Source: an uncultured Aquimarina sp. (GTDB taxonomy: Bacteria > Bacteroidota > Bacteroidia > Flavobacteriales > Flavobacteriaceae). From it: 64,000 bases of DNA. Position numbers and translations under genes: made by a program. This document shows, piece by piece, positions 17,660 to 26,515 of this stretch. Within the stretch, counting starts at the first letter, position 1. Each line of letters begins with the position of its first letter. Where the stretch lies: the NCBI GenBank assembly GCA_947496705.1, contig CANMDW010000025.1:1-64000 (forward strand), given 5' to 3'. The notes under the pieces are model-generated. The model saw only the letters and a list, made by a program, of their open reading frames with translations, was not told the origin of the DNA and did no database searches.

Positions 17660-20600
17660 CTATTTTTTGATACCAGGTACTCCTTCTGGTTTTTTGGTTT
17701 GCCAATGAAAAGTCTCTGCTTTTTGTTTCTTTGGCCATACTTCATCCAAAGTATCTGCATTATACACTCTGCCATTTTTAATCACGTGAGTGAGGGTATT
17801 TGTATTTCTAATATTATCTAATGGATTCTTTGATAAGATCAAAATGTCGGCAAGTTTTCCAGCTTTTAAAGTACCTAAATCAGTATCCAGCCCTAAGGCT
17901 TCAGCACCAAGTGAGGTAGCAACCTTTAGTGCATCATGATTTTTCATGCCTCCGCTGCCTACTGCCCATAATTCCCAATGAAAGCCGAGTCCCTGTAATT
18001 GTCCATGACTTCCTACACCAGCTAAGCCACCTGCTTCTACCAAATCTTTCATAAATTCTGCATGTTTTTTAAAGACATGCTCTTCTTCTATAAACCAACC
18101 GGGTCTCCTTCTCGATTTTTGTGCTAATTCTTCATATGGTGTAAAATATTGTATTTTTTGATCGCCCCAAACATTTTCTCGGGAGTAATAATAATTCTCT
18201 GCCCATGGGCCCCCATAGGATACCAGTAAGGTTGGTGTTACAGCCATTTTTGAATCTGCAACCGTTTTAATTACGTCTTTATAGATGGGGTAAATAGGTA
18301 AGGAATGTTCATGACCCGGATATCCATCTAACAATTGCGTCATATTTAGTTTAAAATCTAATCCTCCTTCAGTAGTGGGCATTAACTGTAACTCTTTTGC
18401 GGCCATTATAACCCATTGTCTTTGTTGGCGGTTACCTACCAGGTACATTTTAATGCTTTTGGTGTTATAGTATTCGCTATACTGTTTTAATACCTCTTTT
18501 GCATGATCCAGACTTTCGATTTGGTATTTCCAGTAACCAACTCCAGGACCTGTGCTATATACTCTGGGGCCATGAAGCATGCCTGCTTCTACCATATCTG
18601 AATAGGTAAGCACATCTGTTGTGCCGGTTTGAGGATCCCTAGTAGTAGTAACACCATAGGCCAAATTGGCAGAATACATCCATATCTGATTTTTGTGTAA
18701 CCCCCAATAAGGCCACATATGTGCATGAGTGTCTACCAATCCGGGGATCAATGTTTTTCCAGAAACGTCAATAATTTGAGTGCCTTGGGGAATCGTTAAA
18801 CCTCCTGAAGTTCCAATAGCTTTAATTCGATTATTTTCTATCAGCATATCCCCATTTTCGATGACCTCATTTCCCTCCATAGTAATAATACGACCTCCTT
18901 TTAGTAATAAAGTACCTTTAGGGATATCTTTTGTATAGGTTACTTTGATTTTAAATTCTTCAGCTTCAAACTTAGGATCTTTCTTTTTATCTTTTTCCTC
19001 ATCTGTTTTTGTAGCATCCAATTTTTTTTCTGCCTTCTTGAGTTCTTCTTCTTTCTTTTTGGCAGCAGCCAGACTGTCATTAAACTTTTTTCCTGCTTCT
19101 AGATCATATCTGAAATGACTAGATCCGAGTGACCAATGTACTTTTTTGTTATCTGCTGACCAAGCCGGAAACTCTCCGCCCATTATAGTCAATTTCATAG
19201 CCGGAAACGCAGCCTCTTCTACTTTTGCTACTGAAACAGATGGTGTTTTTCCATATCGTGGAATGGCAATACTATAGATGTCATTATTAATTAGTGCTAA
19301 CGCAGTTTTTCCATCAGGTGAAATACGTATTTCTGACGGTTTTGAAGCTTTACTTTTATCACGCCATCCCTCTTCTGAAGATGGTAATGCATTTGGTAAA
19401 TAATGATTTTCATTAGCATGATCATGACCTATGCCAAAAACATCCTGAGAGCCATGAGTTGTAATACCTGTTAATTTTAAATGCTCTTTTTCATCCGACC
19501 CGTCCCAGCGAATAGAAACCAATCCTTTTTCGCTATTACTTAAATAAATGCGATCATCTATTTTGGTGAAATGTGGATGTTGTCTTCCTTTAGTCTTATC
19601 TATAAAATTGATAGTACCACCCTCTGGTGCAATCCAGACCAGATCCTCCTGAGCACGACTTGAAAAAGGAGTAATAGCATCATCATAGGTTTGCGCTGAT
19701 CCTTTGTGAAATGCAATTCGGTTAGAGGAGTAAGACCATGATGGTTTGGTATAAATTCCAGGCTCTTTGGTTAACTGAACAGGTTTTGGACGACCGTCAA
19801 CATTGATTTTGTACAAATGACCACCTCCTTGTTTCCAGGTTGTGAATACAATATATTTTCCATCGGGTGACCATGCAGGTTGTGCCTCAGTAAAGTTGTT
19901 GGCAGTTAAACGTTTTGGAGTGCCATTTGGTAAATTCATAACATACAATCGATTCAAGGCTGTAAAAACAACTTTTGAACCGTCTGGAGAAGGCCGGGCA
20001 TCCCGTATTTGAGTAACCAATGCATCCTGGGTATCTTTTATAGGATATTTAAAGGCTAACTTTGGCCCTAAATCAAGGGTTACATCCACTTGAAAAGGAA
20101 TCTCTGTGGCTGTATTGTTTTCTAATGAAATAGTATATATTTTACCTCCATATGAAGCAATCAAATTCTTATTATCGGGTGTGAAGGACATAGCGGGCAA
20201 TACTCCCAATGGAGCAATGGATTCTTGTTCATCACGTTGAACCGGATAGGCCAGCCACCGTTCTTTTCCGGTTTTTAGATTTCGTAATACCAAGCCGGTT
20301 TTCTCTTCATATCTGGTGCCATATACCATCCAATTACCATCATTGGACAAAGTAGGAGTAAAGGCAGAACCATACCTAGAGGTTATCAGAGCCATATCTC
20401 CATCTTTCATATCATAGGTACCTATCTGATATTGGGGTAATTGTGCATTATAGTTCCAGGAATTCTTACGTTGAGAAAAATATAGTAGTTTTCCATCGGC
20501 ACCAAAAGCGGGATCTATTGCTTTAATTTCTTTGGGTTTTTCAAACAGCTGGTTTCCAGAGCCTCCTTCTTTGTGATAGATATGTAATTTGATATTTCTA

Positions 20601-21079
20601 CGTCCTTTACCTCCTACGATATATTCTCCGTCTGGAGTCCATTCTGCCGAAAAGAAATTATGCTTTTTTTCTTTGGTAATTTGTTTGTCTTCTTTGGTTA
20701 CAAGGTTTAAAGTCCAGATGTTATCGGAACCACTTTTATCTGAAATGAAGACCAATGATTTACCATCAGGACTATATCTTGGATGTACATCATAAGCCAT
20801 CCCACGGGTAATTTGAGCTGCTTTACCACCCGTGATAGGAATAGAGTAGATGTCACCCATAAGATCAAAGACAATGGTTTTTCCATCAGGGCTTACGTCC
20901 AAAGAAATCCAGGTTCCTTGATCGGTGGTAAAGGAGATCGTTCTTTTTGGTTCCAAAGGAAGCTCTTCGGTGGCTTTTTTGATAGAGTCTTTTGCTGTTT
21001 TAGCACTTTGCGGAAATACTGTAATAGTACAGAAAAGTAAAAATAGGGAAGTAACCCCAAGAGAGATGTGTGATTTCAT
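17660..21079 (-). CDS. Secreted amidohydrolase with N-terminal TolB-type beta-propeller
   Basis: A 1139-residue exported protein. The chosen ATG at 21079 gives a signal peptide (MKSHISLGVTSLFLLFC...FPQSA); the longer frame to 21151 adds 24 residues before it and is less likely. About residues 40-640 hold repeated PD40/WD40-like units (SPDGKSLVFISD, SPDGKYIVFTTW, SPDGKTALALIN), forming one or two propellers. A charged K/E linker follows, then an imidazolonepropionase-like amidohydrolase domain from about 720, with VDTHAHMWP (metal HxH) and GVGSHGQLQG. Family members are extracytoplasmic hydrolases of cyclic amides or peptides; the true substrate is unknown. It is monocistronic, with its own terminator. 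Confidence 0.9.
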   Translation of the reverse strand: MKSHISLGVTSLFLLFCTITVFPQSAKTAKDSIKKATEELPLEPKRTISFTTDQGTWISLDVSPDGKTIVFDLMGDIYSIPITGGKAAQITRGMAYDVHPRYSPDGKSLVFISDKSGSDNIWTLNLVTKEDKQITKEKKHNFFSAEWTPDGEYIVGGKGRRNIKLHIYHKEGGSGNQLFEKPKEIKAIDPAFGADGKLLYFSQRKNSWNYNAQLPQYQIGTYDMKDGDMALITSRYGSAFTPTLSNDGNWMVYGTRYEEKTGLVLRNLKTGKERWLAYPVQRDEQESIAPLGVLPAMSFTPDNKNLIASYGGKIYTISLENNTATEIPFQVDVTLDLGPKLAFKYPIKDTQDALVTQIRDARPSPDGSKVVFTALNRLYVMNLPNGTPKRLTANNFTEAQPAWSPDGKYIVFTTWKQGGGHLYKINVDGRPKPVQLTKEPGIYTKPSWSYSSNRIAFHKGSAQTYDDAITPFSSRAQEDLVWIAPEGGTINFIDKTKGRQHPHFTKIDDRIYLSNSEKGLVSIRWDGSDEKEHLKLTGITTHGSQDVFGIGHDHANENHYLPNALPSSEEGWRDKSKASKPSEIRISPDGKTALALINNDIYSIAIPRYGKTPSVSVAKVEEAAFPAMKLTIMGGEFPAWSADNKKVHWSLGSSHFRYDLEAGKKFNDSLAAAKKKEEELKKAEKKLDATKTDEEKDKKKDPKFEAEEFKIKVTYTKDIPKGTLLLKGGRIITMEGNEVIENGDMLIENNRIKAIGTSGGLTIPQGTQIIDVSGKTLIPGLVDTHAHMWPYWGLHKNQIWMYSANLAYGVTTTRDPQTGTTDVLTYSDMVEAGMLHGPRVYSTGPGVGYWKYQIESLDHAKEVLKQYSEYYNTKSIKMYLVGNRQQRQWVIMAAKELQLMPTTEGGLDFKLNMTQLLDGYPGHEHSLPIYPIYKDVIKTVADSKMAVTPTLLVSYGGPWAENYYYSRENVWGDQKIQYFTPYEELAQKSRRRPGWFIEEEHVFKKHAEFMKDLVEAGGLAGVGSHGQLQGLGFHWELWAVGSGGMKNHDALKVATSLGAEALGLDTDLGTLKAGKLADILILSKNPLDNIRNTNTLTHVIKNGRVYNADTLDEVWPKKQKAETFHWQTKKPEGVPGIKK

Positions 21080-21151
21080 TGATTGTGAATGTTGAATTAA
21101 TTTTATAGGTAAATATAAATAATAAATTGATGAAGTGTATTTACCTTTCAA

Positions 21152-21485
21152 TCATGACTATCATAAAGTTTTGTTATATATGTGCTGTATTTTAGATATC
21201 AAACTTGTAGTTTTCGATTATTATAGAGTGCTCAAAGATACCAGGCTTTTTTTTACATCTTTTTTATTGTTTATTCCTAATAGGAGGCTATGTACTCAAA
21301 AGAACTTATATTATAGAACAAAAGTTATCCCGATGACTATCGGGATCTCCTGAAAACAAAAAGTCTGAATAAGTTTGATAGGTACATTTTAATTCTTGAG
21401 AAACTTGTGATAAAATATGAAAATAAGTGTAACACTTTGGTAAATTGATCATCTATACACCTGAAGATGTAAAGCAATCATTTCT
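21152..21485. other. Intergenic region with one short palindromic repeat
   Basis: No gene is seen. ATCCCGAT and ATCGGGAT (21327-21346) form a hairpin with a four-base loop, another dispersed palindrome. The remainder is AT-rich sequence ahead of the S41 pseudogene. Confidence 0.5.
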
Positions 21486-21886
21486 ATGAAATATTTCGTG
21501 ATTATTATAAATTTTTGTTTGCTAACCATTGGGTATACACAAAAAATAAATGTAGAAGAATGGATAGAAGATATCGATTCACGTATTCTGCGGCAATGGC
21601 TAATGCTGTTCAATTTAGACAAATTCTCAATGCTAAAATTGTAGGAGAACCTACTGGAGGTAATCCATATAGCTACCAGGATTTAGAACAGTTTCATCTT
21701 CCAAACTCCAAATTAATAGTAACCTATTCAAAACATTTATTTCGTTTTCAAGAAAAGAACACTCTAGGAATGCAACCCGATGTGTTGATTACCCCTAAAT
21801 GGGAAAACTATAGAAAAGGAGTAGATGAGGTAATGGATTGGGTACATAAAGATTTGAATAAAACAAACACACCTGATAAAAAATAG
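21486..21886 (+). pseudogene. Internally deleted S41 (C-terminal processing) peptidase remnant
   Basis: From the ATG at 21486 one frame encodes a signal peptide and short start (MKYFVIIINFCLLTIGYTQ, then KINVEEWIEDIDS). At about 21575-21585 the homology continues in another frame as FTYSAAMANAVQF and IVGEPTGGNP, then LPNSKLIVTYS and MQPDVLI, which are the C-terminal landmarks of S41 peptidases. The S in YSAAM corresponds to the catalytic serine. The roughly 250-350 residues between are missing and the frame is shifted, so the gene is dead. The deletion may be linked to the group II intron remnant that follows. Confidence 0.8.
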
Positions 21887-21899
21887 GAGATATCATAAC

Positions 21900-22045
21900 A
21901 AAGAACTCACTTGAAGTTTTTGTCTGGAAGCGAAAAAGAGCCGTATGAATCGAGAGGTTCATGTACGGTTCTGTGCCTGCGCACCGTAGTGCTTCGGCAC
22001 ACAGGTGTGAGAGGTTAGGGGTGAAATCCCCCTAGCTTACTCGAC
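21900..22045 (+). ncRNA. Group II intron 3' remnant (domains V and VI)
   Basis: The 34-nt segment 21938-21971 has the form of domain V: GAGCCGTATG, then a GAGA tetraloop region, then CATGTACGGTTC. After an extra GC-rich hairpin (about 21976-22004, flanked by TGTG on both sides) comes a domain VI-like stem: GGTTAGGGG, TGAAA, TCCCCCTAGC, then TTACTCGAC at about 22045. Upstream domains I-IV and the reverse-transcriptase ORF are absent; the sequence before 21900 belongs to the S41 pseudogene. It can no longer splice. Its end overlaps the 3' end of the deacetylase gene on the other strand. Confidence 0.85.
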
Positions 22046-22786
22046 TATCTCAAGTGCTTCAACTACACTTTTTACTGTTTTCACATCAATATCCAATTCA
22101 ATACATTTGGATACCACATTTTCAAAGTACTCAGGAGAGCATCCATATTTGGAGTAGTTGGTCTCTACGTCATGCGTATAAAAAATAAGCCAGCCGCCAG
22201 TATGCGAGAATTTTTCTAGTATTGAAAATATTTTATCTAATGAGTGAAGTTTTTCATAGAGTCTTATGGTTTTTAGGTTATTAATATCTATTTGATCTAT
22301 ATTTATTCCATGATCAATCCCGCGACAGGAGTCAAAGTGCTTTGTTACTACTTTTTTTGCTTTTTTGGTTTGCTCACCAAACGGATATGAAAAATTTTTG
22401 AGCACTTTATTTATACCAATCTCATTAAGTTTTTCATTGTTTTTGAGAATTTCCTTTTCTATTATATGTACATCAGATATCTGATAAAAATGAACATGCC
22501 CATATGTGTGACAGCCCAGTTCATGTCCGTGGGAATCACACGATATCAAGTGTTCTCTACTGTATAAGTTTTCGTTTTCAGATATGGAATCAAGAAAAGA
22601 AAGAGCTACATAATATGTTGCTTTTAAATGGTACTTATCGAGAATCTTTTGCGCATTGGTAAAAGCGCTTTTTGGGGCATCATCAAAAGTAAAACTTATT
22701 AACTTCATATCCGCTGGAATCAGAACGTTATTGATAAAGGATTTATCCGCTATTCGTTTTTTTAAAACATTAATATATTTTTTCAT
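22037..22786 (-). CDS. Polysaccharide deacetylase (NodB domain, CE4)
   Basis: 249 residues with CE4 motifs: ISFTFDDAPK (catalytic and metal aspartates at about 32-38), CHTYGHVHF (metal histidines, HxxxH), FSYPFGEQT, and IFYTHDV near the C-terminus. There is no signal peptide, so it may act on cytoplasmic or lipid-linked glycan precursors, removing acetyl groups from amino sugars. The last codons and stop (about 22037-22045) overlap the 3' end of the group II intron remnant, so the original C-terminus may have been replaced. It is the third gene of the FkbH-FkbM-deacetylase run, 84 bp after FkbM. Confidence 0.85.
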   Translation of the reverse strand: MKKYINVLKKRIADKSFINNVLIPADMKLISFTFDDAPKSAFTNAQKILDKYHLKATYYVALSFLDSISENENLYSREHLISCDSHGHELGCHTYGHVHFYQISDVHIIEKEILKNNEKLNEIGINKVLKNFSYPFGEQTKKAKKVVTKHFDSCRGIDHGINIDQIDINNLKTIRLYEKLHSLDKIFSILEKFSHTGGWLIFYTHDVETNYSKYGCSPEYFENVVSKCIELDIDVKTVKSVVEALEIVE

Positions 22787-22870
22787 GACTCTGATTTTTT
22801 ATGCAAAAAAGCTACCGGTAGGAAGTTATTAACTACATCTACAAATTCTCTCTTGAAGAAGTTATTTATA

Positions 22871-23788
22871 TTAGTTTTTAGAAATAAACTTTTCAATAAG
22901 AATCTCTTTCTCAGTTGGAACTAAAAATACATCTGTGACTCCAAGATTGAGCACGTCAACTATTTCCGTGTTATTTCCATCGAAATATTTCAGGGACTTA
23001 TCCTTATGATAATAAACATTATAATTGAGAGGCTCAATAAGATCGAGAATTTGAGTAGCAGATGATGCATGCTGTATAAGCATTTCGGTAATAATAATTG
23101 GTCTTAACTTTTTTATGGACTCTATCCCATTACTAATAATCAAGTGTTCCGTTCCTTCAGTATCCATTTTTATTATTGAAACTATATCTAAATTCTGTTT
23201 TGTCACAAAAGTATCAAGTGTTACTGTGTCTACTTCAAATTTTTCATTTGACACCATCGTAGGGTTAAGAGTGTTGTTACCTCCACGCAGAGGGTATTTT
23301 ACATATTTATATTTAGTATTATAATTTTGGTAAAAAGTTGTTTTTCCATTTTTTTCGGATACAGCAAGTTTGTGGATTTGGAGTTTATCTTTAAGATGAT
23401 TTTTGGCCAGGTTTATATTTAAGTAATGAAGAGAACCTGGTGCGGGCTCAAATAAATGAACTTCTAGGGTAGGATTGATTTTTTTGGCTAAGATTGAATA
23501 ATAACCCAGTTGAGCACCTATATCCAGGAAAACTTCACAAGATTTAATCAATTCAATGAAAATCTCTGTATATTCATAGTTGAGATACCCTCCATTCCAG
23601 AAGATTTCCGAAGTAACAAAACAAGTTTCATTAGTGGCTAATACAAAATTCTGCCCGTTATTAAGTATGTAGCGTATATTGCCATTAACTGGAATACGGT
23701 ATTTCTTAGGAGGATTTCCGCCAAAAAGAAAATAAATAGATTTTCTTATTATCCTATTTAAGAAAGGATGATAAAAAAACTGCCTCAT
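22871..23788 (-). CDS. FkbM family methyltransferase
   Basis: 305 residues. The SAM-binding motif I is VFLDIGAQLGYYSILA (about 111-126); the FkbM signatures IIKMDTEGTEHLIISNG and VEVDTVTLDTF-like segments follow. FkbM proteins O-methylate sugars in surface glycans or hydroxyls in secondary metabolites. The FkbH-like gene just 8 bp upstream and the deacetylase downstream point to decoration of a surface glycan or a small acyl-sugar molecule. The acceptor is unknown. Confidence 0.87.
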   Translation of the reverse strand: MRQFFYHPFLNRIIRKSIYFLFGGNPPKKYRIPVNGNIRYILNNGQNFVLATNETCFVTSEIFWNGGYLNYEYTEIFIELIKSCEVFLDIGAQLGYYSILAKKINPTLEVHLFEPAPGSLHYLNINLAKNHLKDKLQIHKLAVSEKNGKTTFYQNYNTKYKYVKYPLRGGNNTLNPTMVSNEKFEVDTVTLDTFVTKQNLDIVSIIKMDTEGTEHLIISNGIESIKKLRPIIITEMLIQHASSATQILDLIEPLNYNVYYHKDKSLKYFDGNNTEIVDVLNLGVTDVFLVPTEKEILIEKFISKN

Positions 23789-23796
23789 AAAGCTAA

Positions 23797-25581
23797 TTAA
23801 TATTTAATTGTTACGATTTGATCATTTATTATTTTCCGATTCCTAGCGAATTTAAGGTATCTTGTGTTTTGAACCTGCTTAGTGATTTCAAAATCAAAAT
23901 CATAGAATACTTGAGCAGAAAATTTATTTTTCTCTGTATGCTTATAAGTTACAAAAAAATCACCTCTATTGAGATACTTCCGCAAACAATAAGTCAAAAA
24001 GGCATGCTCAACTCTCTTGCTTTGAATACGACAACTAAACATCAGGTCAATAAGTCGATTTTCTGATAGGTTGATTATTCCAAATCCGATAATGCCATAT
24101 TCTCCAAAATTATCTTGACATTTCAGGACGTAGGCCGAAAGATTTTTATCTTTGTTAATGTCCAAAATATCCGATTTTTCATATCTATTGCCTGAAAAAT
24201 TCATTTGGTTGGTGCGTTGAGTAAGTTCATATACTCTGTCGAAGTGCTCTTTGCTCAACGCTATTATTTCAAGTTTGATGTTACATTTTTTAAGGAAATC
24301 GAAATAACCTCCTTCGAAGTTAATGGATTGCTCTTTCCTTTTTACCTCATTGAGATAAAAATGTTTTCTTTTCTTACTCTCTGTGGTTATTGGTACCTGA
24401 AGCTCTTCCAAATCAAGAATAGTTTTGTAGTCAAGTGCATCCATAGTTTTTACCTGTGGCAAAACCGTTTGAACTTCGTTTCGTTCAAAAACAGAATCGT
24501 CAACAAAGAGGATTGTATTTACATTGATATTTAGATCTAGTGCTATTTCTCTTATTCCCTTACTTTTAGGAAACCACGAAATCTTTGGAAACAGGAAAAA
24601 GTCCTTTATTCCAAAATGGTTTAAAGCTTCCAGTGCGGGTTCTATATTGTTTTTACTGGCAATGGAATGGATGATACCTTTTTGTTCTAAATGGGTTAGG
24701 ATCTCTTTTATTCCTTCTTTTAACCAGAGGTTCTCTATACCATCTTCAACCAATGTACCGTTCCAAACAGTATTGTCCAAATCCCATACAACACATTTGA
24801 TCTTTTTTGATTTTTTACTATTTGATTCTAGCTCTTTAAATTTAACAAATTCAGTGATTCCAAAATATAATGGAATATCACTGCTAATGTTTTCGGGGGT
24901 GATATCTATACGATATGGAAGATCTACCTTGACTCTTTTTATTATTTCATCAAATGGAATGCACTCCTTGTTGTATCCCGGCTTTAATTCAATCCTATAT
25001 TGAAAAGGAATCTTTCTATACTTTTCATCTTCGTTTCTAATTGTAAGTCCCATAAAGATTATTTCATCCGATGGATTAAAAATCTCAATCAAGAAAACAT
25101 GGGGTTCATTTAAGCTCTGATTCTGTTCTTTTAAAATGTTGTTTTTTTTGACACTATATCTTTTTTGACTTAGTTTTCTCTTTACAAATTTCGGTCGTGT
25201 CAAATGGATTAGCTTGGCCACCTGTAGGTCTTTTTTTTCTCTCTCACTTACTTTTTCTTTAGTGAATAGTTCGTTATTTCCTTGAGTAGCTAAGACTCCC
25301 CATTTCTTAAATTGGATTTTTAATATTTGAATATCATCGGCCAAACCATGTTGTTTTACCAACTCTATTCCGTGTAAAAACCTTCTGCACTTACCATCTA
25401 TTCTTGCAGAGTATAAGTCGCAGGTTTTAAAACAATGGGGAATAGAGCATTCGGTACAATGTTCAGTCCAGTGTAAAATGCTTCTTTCTTGTATACTATT
25501 ATATGTGCTTAAAAATTTGTCATAGACTCCCTGGGGTAGGGTTTCCTGAACAGATTTTAGATACACTTCACTCTCATACAT
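23797..25581 (-). CDS. FkbH-like HAD-IIIC protein with N-terminal cysteine cluster
   Basis: 594 residues. About 260-590 match the FkbH layout: the HAD motif VVWDLDNTVWNGTLVEDG, then KGIIHSIASKNN, ILFVDDSVFERNEV, and a C-terminal GNAT-like part (LTQRTNQMNFSG). In known pathways FkbH loads glyceryl groups from 1,3-bisphosphoglycerate onto a carrier protein; HAD-IIIC relatives also act in glycan assembly. The N-terminal extension is unusual: C42, C45, C50, C54 and C65 in HCTECSIPHCFKTCDLYSAR followed by GKCRRF, which could bind metal or an Fe-S cluster. No acyl-carrier-protein gene is nearby. First gene of the three-gene run. Confidence 0.82.
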   Translation of the reverse strand: MYESEVYLKSVQETLPQGVYDKFLSTYNSIQERSILHWTEHCTECSIPHCFKTCDLYSARIDGKCRRFLHGIELVKQHGLADDIQILKIQFKKWGVLATQGNNELFTKEKVSEREKKDLQVAKLIHLTRPKFVKRKLSQKRYSVKKNNILKEQNQSLNEPHVFLIEIFNPSDEIIFMGLTIRNEDEKYRKIPFQYRIELKPGYNKECIPFDEIIKRVKVDLPYRIDITPENISSDIPLYFGITEFVKFKELESNSKKSKKIKCVVWDLDNTVWNGTLVEDGIENLWLKEGIKEILTHLEQKGIIHSIASKNNIEPALEALNHFGIKDFFLFPKISWFPKSKGIREIALDLNINVNTILFVDDSVFERNEVQTVLPQVKTMDALDYKTILDLEELQVPITTESKKRKHFYLNEVKRKEQSINFEGGYFDFLKKCNIKLEIIALSKEHFDRVYELTQRTNQMNFSGNRYEKSDILDINKDKNLSAYVLKCQDNFGEYGIIGFGIINLSENRLIDLMFSCRIQSKRVEHAFLTYCLRKYLNRGDFFVTYKHTEKNKFSAQVFYDFDFEITKQVQNTRYLKFARNRKIINDQIVTIKY

Positions 25582-25646
25582 ATTTTAAAATTTGAGACAA
25601 TAATGGAATAAAGAATATATGTCCTTTATATTCCATGTATGTTTCT

Positions 25647-26500
25647 CTACAAATCTAGGGGATTTTTGATAAACTTAAAATTATTCACAGCAACTTGAGT
25701 ATATATTTCTGTTGTTTTTGTACTACTATGACCTAATAAGGTTTGGATATACCTTAAATCTGTTTCACTCTCCAATAAGTGAGTTGCAAATGGATGTCTT
25801 ACTATATGAGGTGTAATCCTTCTTTTTAATATTTGTTTTTGTTGCAGCTCTGGTAACAATTGCTCCTACACTTTTTTCTGAGTATTTGTTGTATTTGGAG
25901 ATTCAAATAAATACTCACTTGGTTTCCATTGCCTATAGTATATTCTTAAATCTTTTAATACTGTTTCAGACAATAATGAATATCGATCTTTATTGTTTTT
26001 AGCATTCTTAATATAGAAGTGGTTTAAACTTTTTTCAATTGGCTATAAACCTGCCTGCCTTGCGGCGAGCAGACAGGAATGATCTTTTGCACTCAATTTT
26101 TGTCTTTTTCTTACTCCGTAGCGCTGCTATGAAGTGCAAAAAAGTCTTCAATTGATTACAAAACCCCTATTTCCTGCCCGCCCGGCAGGCGGGTTCGCTT
26201 CAATTCTACCTGTCGGCAGACAGGCAAAAAAGTTTAAACCACTTCATAAACCAACATTCGTTTACTATCAATATCTGTAATTTTCAGATTCAACAGTTCA
26301 CTTCTTCGTAATCTGGCAGAATACAACAAATTTACAATACAGCGATGTTTTATATTGTTGGTGTTATCAATCATAGAGAGAATTTAATACTATTAATGGA
26401 TTGATTAATATAACTATTGGATTTCTTCTGCTGATATTGGTAATAGAAATACCATCCACGTTCTGGCCGCAGAGCTATTTTTGATAATTTCTTTATTGGA
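25647..26500 (-). pseudogene. Tyrosine recombinase (integrase) pseudogene
   Basis: Remains of a XerC/D-like phage-type integrase, in pieces on the minus strand. An N-terminal scrap at about 26385-26485 reads RPERGWYFYYQYQQKKSNSY in one frame. The segment at about 26250-26370 gives NIKHRCIVNLLYSARLRRSE (conserved arginine). After the inserted element, 25870-26015 gives NNKDRYSLLSETVLKDLRIY. The last piece at 25647-25859 gives TPHIVRHPFATHLLESETDL and GHSSTKTTEIYTQV with the catalytic tyrosine. A frameshift near 25830-25870 with an in-frame stop, a 230-bp insertion and missing N-terminal sequence leave no working gene. Confidence 0.88.
26016..26245. mobile_element. 230-bp MITE-like element inside the integrase pseudogene
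   Basis: GAAGTGGTTTAAACTTTTTT (26016-26035) and its perfect complement (26226-26245) are 20-bp terminal inverted repeats. ATA lies just outside both ends, a possible 3-bp target duplication. The core has no gene and includes several CCTGCC/GGCAGG palindromes. Integrase coding homology stops at one end and resumes at the other, which proves insertion. Shorter relatives occur at 17473-17498 and 31623-31671. Confidence 0.8.
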
Positions 26501-26515
26501 TTGTGTCATTGCTTA

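Noticed and set aside
21900..22045. Active retroelement
   Set aside because: Only domains V-VI remain; no reverse transcriptase frame or domain I is found on either side.
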